DNA of 9,212 nt from an uncultured Desulfobulbaceae bacterium. GTDB lineage: Bacteria; Desulfobacterota; Desulfobulbia; Desulfobulbales; BM004. The notes under the pieces were generated by a model. The model was given only the letters and a program-made list of their open reading frames with translations, had not been told where the DNA came from and ran no database searches. The position numbers and the translations under genes were made by a program. Positions 5,538 through 9,212 of the stretch are shown here, piece after piece. The DNA lies in contig CAMYJP010000075.1 of assembly GCA_947258675.1 (NCBI GenBank), positions 1 to 9,212 on the forward strand, in the 5' to 3' direction. Numbering within the stretch: position 1 is the stretch's first letter; every line of letters starts with the position of its first letter.

Positions 5538-7019
5538 TTACTTTTTCGATTTCCATTCATTAGCTTTTAGCTTTTCCCATTGCAGAACTGATGCAGTCCC
5601 TGGAAAACCAGCTTCGCCAAGGGTCATGAGCAGGTCTAGCTGCGCGGGCCTGATATCTCCCATTACGCCATTTGATGAAAAGGCAGCATTGATTTTAAAT
5701 TTTCCTGTTGCTTGTGTATAGTAGTCAGCAACCGTAATCTGAGTTTCTGGTGTGTCCGGTGTGCTTATGGAAATTATCATATCAGGAGTTATAGCAAAAT
5801 TAAGTTCAACCTCCACTTCGTCATCTCCTTCATCTTCATCTACATCAATTTCAAGGTGCGGAGGATCTGTAACAACAGAATTATCCGCACCTACTGAGAT
5901 TGTTGTATTGCCAATCTGGATGCTGTATGGACCAATCAGGCCTTCTCTCTCAATTTCCAGGGTCGAGCTGTCCAGACCTATGTGGTTGGCTTTAAGGTGC
6001 ACTATACCTCTGTAATCAAACTTTGCGCCTTTCCAATCTATCTTGAATTTTTCTATTTGTTCTGTTTCCGGCTTATATTCCCATTTCTTGCCCGATTCTC
6101 CTTTCACAGCAAACGCAACCGAATTGTTTAATACTTCTCCGATACTGGAAAGTGATATTGTTGCGGAACCATATGGACTGATATTGTTATAAGAGATAGA
6201 CGCCGGCAGGGCTATCTTGCCATGGAGTTTCAGTTCCTGGTCATCCCATTCAATCTCAGCTTTTGTTATTTCGAGTAATGAAAGGGGAAGGGGAGTAATG
6301 TTTAACATCACAGTATCGGTGCTTGTGGCGCCTGCAGTGTCGGTTACTTTAAGGGTAATAAGATGTTCGCCAAAGTTTATAGGGGGTGCAGCTAACATGC
6401 CAGTTGCCAGTAATGTCTCTTGTTCTGTAGTATAAAATTTGAACCATTCATAGGCTGCTATATCATTAACATCTGACGTGGAGTCAGGGTCAGTGGAACC
6501 GGAGCCATCCAGTTCGGCAACGCAATTACTGCCATCGCATTCAATCAGTATGTCAGGACCTGCATCTGCGGTTGGAGGTTTGTTGTCACAAAGATCGCCG
6601 ATACCATCACCATCAGTATCGGCTTGATCAGGATTAACTGTTGCCAAGCAATTATCTGAATTATCACCAACCCCATCTCCATCTGAATCTGATTCAGGAG
6701 CTGCATAGATAATTTCTGAGTTGTTGCCGGCTAATGCCATCCAGACCAGATGACCCTTGTTATTCATATCAAAATATAAATCATCTGTATCGTTATCAGT
6801 CAGCTGTGTGATTGTGTCGGAGTCAAACAGGAAAAGTTCGTAATCACTTCTGTCAAAGCCTTCCCAAACCACCAGCCCATTGTTATTGATCTGTGGATTA
6901 TGATCTTCAGTATTGTTGTCAGTAATTTGGGTAATTTTAAAAGTAAGGGCATGTGCCACTGATACTAACCCAAAAAAAAGAATGAAGGAGTAGAAAAGGG
7001 ATGGAAGCAATTTTTTCAT
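5538..7019 (-). CDS. Secreted protein with TolB-like repeats, TSP3 calcium-binding repeats and a PKD-like domain
   Basis: This 493-residue protein is exported: Lys2-Lys3, a hydrophobic core at 7-22, and a probable cleavage site after Ala24 (AHA). Residues 28-106 hold two copies of a roughly 42-residue TolB/WD40-like blade. Each starts ITQ(I/L)TDN and continues NN-x-G-x-x-VW, but only two are present, too few for a closed propeller. Residues 111-145 are thrombospondin type 3 repeats (DSDGDGVGDNSDNC and DTDGDGIGDLCD), which bind calcium through aspartates. Residues 148-243 resemble a PKD/Ig-like domain, with a small Cys161/Cys166 loop. The rest is beta-rich, with an acidic run at 390-404. No catalytic site is seen, so an adhesive or scaffold role is inferred. 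The start follows a modest GGTGA. The gene lies 62 bases after the PLC-like gene, with a weak possible promoter between (TTGAGA, 18 bases, TAAATT). Confidence 0.85.
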   Translation of the reverse strand: MKKLLPSLFYSFILFFGLVSVAHALTFKITQITDNNTEDHNPQINNNGLVVWEGFDRSDYELFLFDSDTITQLTDNDTDDLYFDMNNKGHLVWMALAGNNSEIIYAAPESDSDGDGVGDNSDNCLATVNPDQADTDGDGIGDLCDNKPPTADAGPDILIECDGSNCVAELDGSGSTDPDSTSDVNDIAAYEWFKFYTTEQETLLATGMLAAPPINFGEHLITLKVTDTAGATSTDTVMLNITPLPLSLLEITKAEIEWDDQELKLHGKIALPASISYNNISPYGSATISLSSIGEVLNNSVAFAVKGESGKKWEYKPETEQIEKFKIDWKGAKFDYRGIVHLKANHIGLDSSTLEIEREGLIGPYSIQIGNTTISVGADNSVVTDPPHLEIDVDEDEGDDEVEVELNFAITPDMIISISTPDTPETQITVADYYTQATGKFKINAAFSSNGVMGDIRPAQLDLLMTLGEAGFPGTASVLQWEKLKANEWKSKK

Positions 7020-7081
7020 TTGTTCACCATTTGAGCGCTATCAATTTATGAAGAAGGAACTGTTGGTCTCAAAAAAATTCT

Positions 7082-9112
7082 TTAATACCAATAAGTGCAA
7101 TCACCAATTCCATATTGGTTAACGTTAAAATACCCATTATAGAAAGTTATATTATTATAAGAGGAAAAGAAGTTTTCCGTTGGTAACCAGCGAACCGGGC
7201 CTTCCATCTGATTTTTGATTGCATTGAATTCAACGAAATCGATGTCATGCTCTGGGTGAGTAAAATTGTCGTCAGGATCAATGCTGCCATTCCATCCAAG
7301 TGTTCTACTCATATTGATTGTATAATCGCTTAGAATATACTTTCTGTCGTAATCGCCTGGAGTAATTGTATCAACATGATATGAAAAGAAGTTTTGAGAA
7401 ATAGGCCTTTGCAATACAAGCGGCATATCTTTAGGACTGAAAAGGACATATGCATCTCGAATATCATGAGGGAAGCCATCCCATTCAGGATCATCTGCAA
7501 CAGATATTGCTGTGTAGGCAGGGTATTTCACTCCATTAACACAGGGCATGTCAGTTGCGTTAAATATATCAACCGGGGTAGGTTCGCTTATGTCTTTAAA
7601 GCCAACGGCAACAGCATCATTTTCCTGACCAAGCCTGCCTTTATAGATTACATATAGATATAAGTCAGTCGCCCAAAGGGGGATCGGCGAGTCAGACAAG
7701 TCGATAGTATATTCATCCGGAACATCTCGTGGGACTGTAGTATTTGCGAATTCTTTAACGGTATAGCGAAATTCAGGTTCAGGGTCGGGAGGGTTGTTTA
7801 CGAGTTGGTCTTCAAGGGTTACACGATATTTGAGCACTAGCGTCAGGGTGCCGTCGTTCATTTCCTCCCCCGGAGGGCTGGTATTGATTATACGAAATTT
7901 TATCTGGTCAAAACCTTCTGTTGTTGGATCAACAATCGCATCGGGATCAGAGATTATGGAATACACATCAGCCTCCGGCATGCTGATTTCAATTGTGCCA
8001 CGAAAGAAGTAATCAAGAAGAGCGGCGGAATAGCCGACTGCACGTGGGATCAGTTCGTTTGCATAGTCTTGAAATACATTTTCGTCCAAAGTCTTTTTGT
8101 ATCCGGATAATACAGAACCACCAATATCCATTGAGAAATAGTCCAAAGCAGCCAATCGGTATCTTTTGTTGCTATTTACCCTTCGATAGATATAAACAGG
8201 TGTATCTGTTTTGTTGTCTTCTGCAGTGACAGGATCTGGATTTTTAGGGTCATACTCTATATAAGCACTAAGATTATCAGGATGATTATAATCAATTGAA
8301 GCAGTTGTATCCTGACTATAGAAATTTGCATTTGTGAACTCTGCTAGACCGACGTTTGAAATCCAGGTTATTTCGGGATCTGGATTTTGACCTTCATATA
8401 CATTTTGATCCCAGAGAGCTGATATTGGAATTGGGGCTAAATTGTGATCGGATCCGTCTGAAACATAATTATTCAGCGAAGATAATTCGACCGAATACCC
8501 TGAATAAGTGATTTTTTCTGGGTTATCATAATTGTTAGCTGCCCATTTTTCATAAGGATCTGATTTCCATGAGTCAGGTACAGGATAATTTTGCGGAAAA
8601 GGATGTGAGTCATCTCTTACATGGGCGGGTACAGCCATGTCAGAGATCAGGTGCATCAGATGTCCCAGAGTGTAAAACGTTTCAGCAAATTCCGCCTCTG
8701 AGCCTGTCATTAAAGCAGTTTTATAAGCGTGCCTGGCATTCTGCCAGGAATAATTTTGGATAAGATTTTGCGCCCAGATAATTGATGATTGGGAATCAGG
8801 CAGAGTTAGTGTAAGGCCTGCCTCATCCCAAGGTTTTAAAGGATCATGGAAATGTCTGACGTAGCGGGGATTATTATCTTCATCAGTACCACCTTGGCGA
8901 AACCATTCCTTAACTGAAAATCTTCCACCTAAACCAGAATAGTTTTTATCAAGCCCTTCAGGAATACCTAATAGATCAAGAACTGTCTCTAATTTTGATT
9001 GTAAAGTAGCATTTTCATTAATTGTTGGATGAACATATTTATCATCATAGGAGAATACTAAACTTGGTCTAAAAAGAGCTAAAACTAAGAGTAACCAATT
9101 TAAATATTTCAT
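7082..9112 (-). CDS. Secreted zinc-dependent phospholipase C-like protein (P1 nuclease/PLC superfamily)
   Basis: Counting from the ATG at 9130 the frame has 682 residues. That ATG has no ribosome binding site. A GGGG (complement of 9119-9122) favours the ATG at 9112, giving 676 residues and a clean signal peptide; residue numbers below use the longer frame. The mature N-terminal half fits zinc-dependent PLC. Candidate metal ligands are His34, His93 and His95 (in RHFHDP), His134, and the core motif at 155-170 with His160, Asp164 and His170. These last three line up with His118, Asp122 and His128 of Bacillus cereus PLC. Glu194 in DPYEKW sits near the expected glutamate. Family members hydrolyse phospholipids or nucleic acids with three zinc ions. 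The C-terminal half (about 385-682) is beta-rich with no recognised domain and makes the protein far longer than B. cereus PLC. Substrate and activity are not shown. Confidence 0.83.
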   Translation of the reverse strand: MKYLNWLLLVLALFRPSLVFSYDDKYVHPTINENATLQSKLETVLDLLGIPEGLDKNYSGLGGRFSVKEWFRQGGTDEDNNPRYVRHFHDPLKPWDEAGLTLTLPDSQSSIIWAQNLIQNYSWQNARHAYKTALMTGSEAEFAETFYTLGHLMHLISDMAVPAHVRDDSHPFPQNYPVPDSWKSDPYEKWAANNYDNPEKITYSGYSVELSSLNNYVSDGSDHNLAPIPISALWDQNVYEGQNPDPEITWISNVGLAEFTNANFYSQDTTASIDYNHPDNLSAYIEYDPKNPDPVTAEDNKTDTPVYIYRRVNSNKRYRLAALDYFSMDIGGSVLSGYKKTLDENVFQDYANELIPRAVGYSAALLDYFFRGTIEISMPEADVYSIISDPDAIVDPTTEGFDQIKFRIINTSPPGEEMNDGTLTLVLKYRVTLEDQLVNNPPDPEPEFRYTVKEFANTTVPRDVPDEYTIDLSDSPIPLWATDLYLYVIYKGRLGQENDAVAVGFKDISEPTPVDIFNATDMPCVNGVKYPAYTAISVADDPEWDGFPHDIRDAYVLFSPKDMPLVLQRPISQNFFSYHVDTITPGDYDRKYILSDYTINMSRTLGWNGSIDPDDNFTHPEHDIDFVEFNAIKNQMEGPVRWLPTENFFSSYNNITFYNGYFNVNQYGIGDCTYWY

Positions 9113-9212
9113 CATTTTCCCCAATATCATTACGTCAGTTAAGGAGTTAAGCCTATTTCAGATCGTTCAATTGTTTTGTAATTATTAAAAATTTGAAGTT
9201 TTTCTATAGGAA
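9113..9212 (-). promoter_or_regulatory. Upstream region of the PLC-like gene
   Basis: This stretch should hold the promoter of the PLC/TSP3 gene pair unless transcription starts outside the window. It contains the GGGG used for the chosen start, but I find no convincing -35/-10 pair. It is AT-rich around 9170-9200. Confidence 0.25.

Noticed and set aside
9113..9130. Upstream ATG at 9128-9130 for the PLC-like gene
   Set aside because: No ribosome binding site precedes it. The GGGG just before the inner ATG pair fits initiation at 9112 (or 9115) better, though the longer form cannot be excluded.

Overview
The window looks like a chromosomal stretch of a Gram-negative bacterium, most plausibly a member of the Desulfobacterota (former Deltaproteobacteria). 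The assignment is an inference from the gene mix: a short single-RRM RNA-binding protein, a DUF2799-type lipoprotein, a secreted zinc-phospholipase-C-like protein, a TSP3/PKD-repeat secreted protein and a YefM-YoeB module. No rRNA, tRNA, CRISPR array, integrase or transposase was seen. Except for the partial gene at the left edge, every convincing gene is on the minus strand, and gaps between genes are unusually long.

Layout. 1-801 (+) is the 3' part of a GC-richer gene of unknown function. From about 800 onward the DNA is clearly more AT-rich. Next come a small cupin protein (1195-1548), with a recognisable promoter overlapped by a dyad, and a single-domain RRM protein (1723-1965) with a strong Shine-Dalgarno sequence and a dyad-rich leader. 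An 874-base gene-free stretch (1966-2839) follows. It holds a perfect 13-bp inverted repeat and, at 2429-2650, two diverged tandem copies of a unit containing a hairpin whose stem shows compensatory changes. After that are a DUF2799-like lipoprotein with a C-terminal coiled coil (2840-3463), a 600-base gene-free stretch with three successive hairpins, and an SRPBCC-family protein (4065-4493) whose terminator is the last of those hairpins.

The right half starts with a YefM-YoeB type II toxin-antitoxin module. The antitoxin reads through, but the toxin is broken by a single missing base in an A run; every catalytic residue is intact once the frame is restored. The antitoxin also lacks a canonical start codon at the family's usual first residue. 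Upstream of it are two exported proteins in a likely operon: a zinc-dependent phospholipase C-like protein (7082-9112) and, 62 bases downstream, a protein combining two TolB-like repeats, thrombospondin type 3 calcium-binding repeats and a PKD-like domain (5538-7019). These two probably act together at or outside the cell envelope.

The items most worth a second look are the tandem hairpin repeat at 2429-2650, the frameshifted YoeB toxin, and the uncharacterised two-gene secreted PLC/TSP3 pair.
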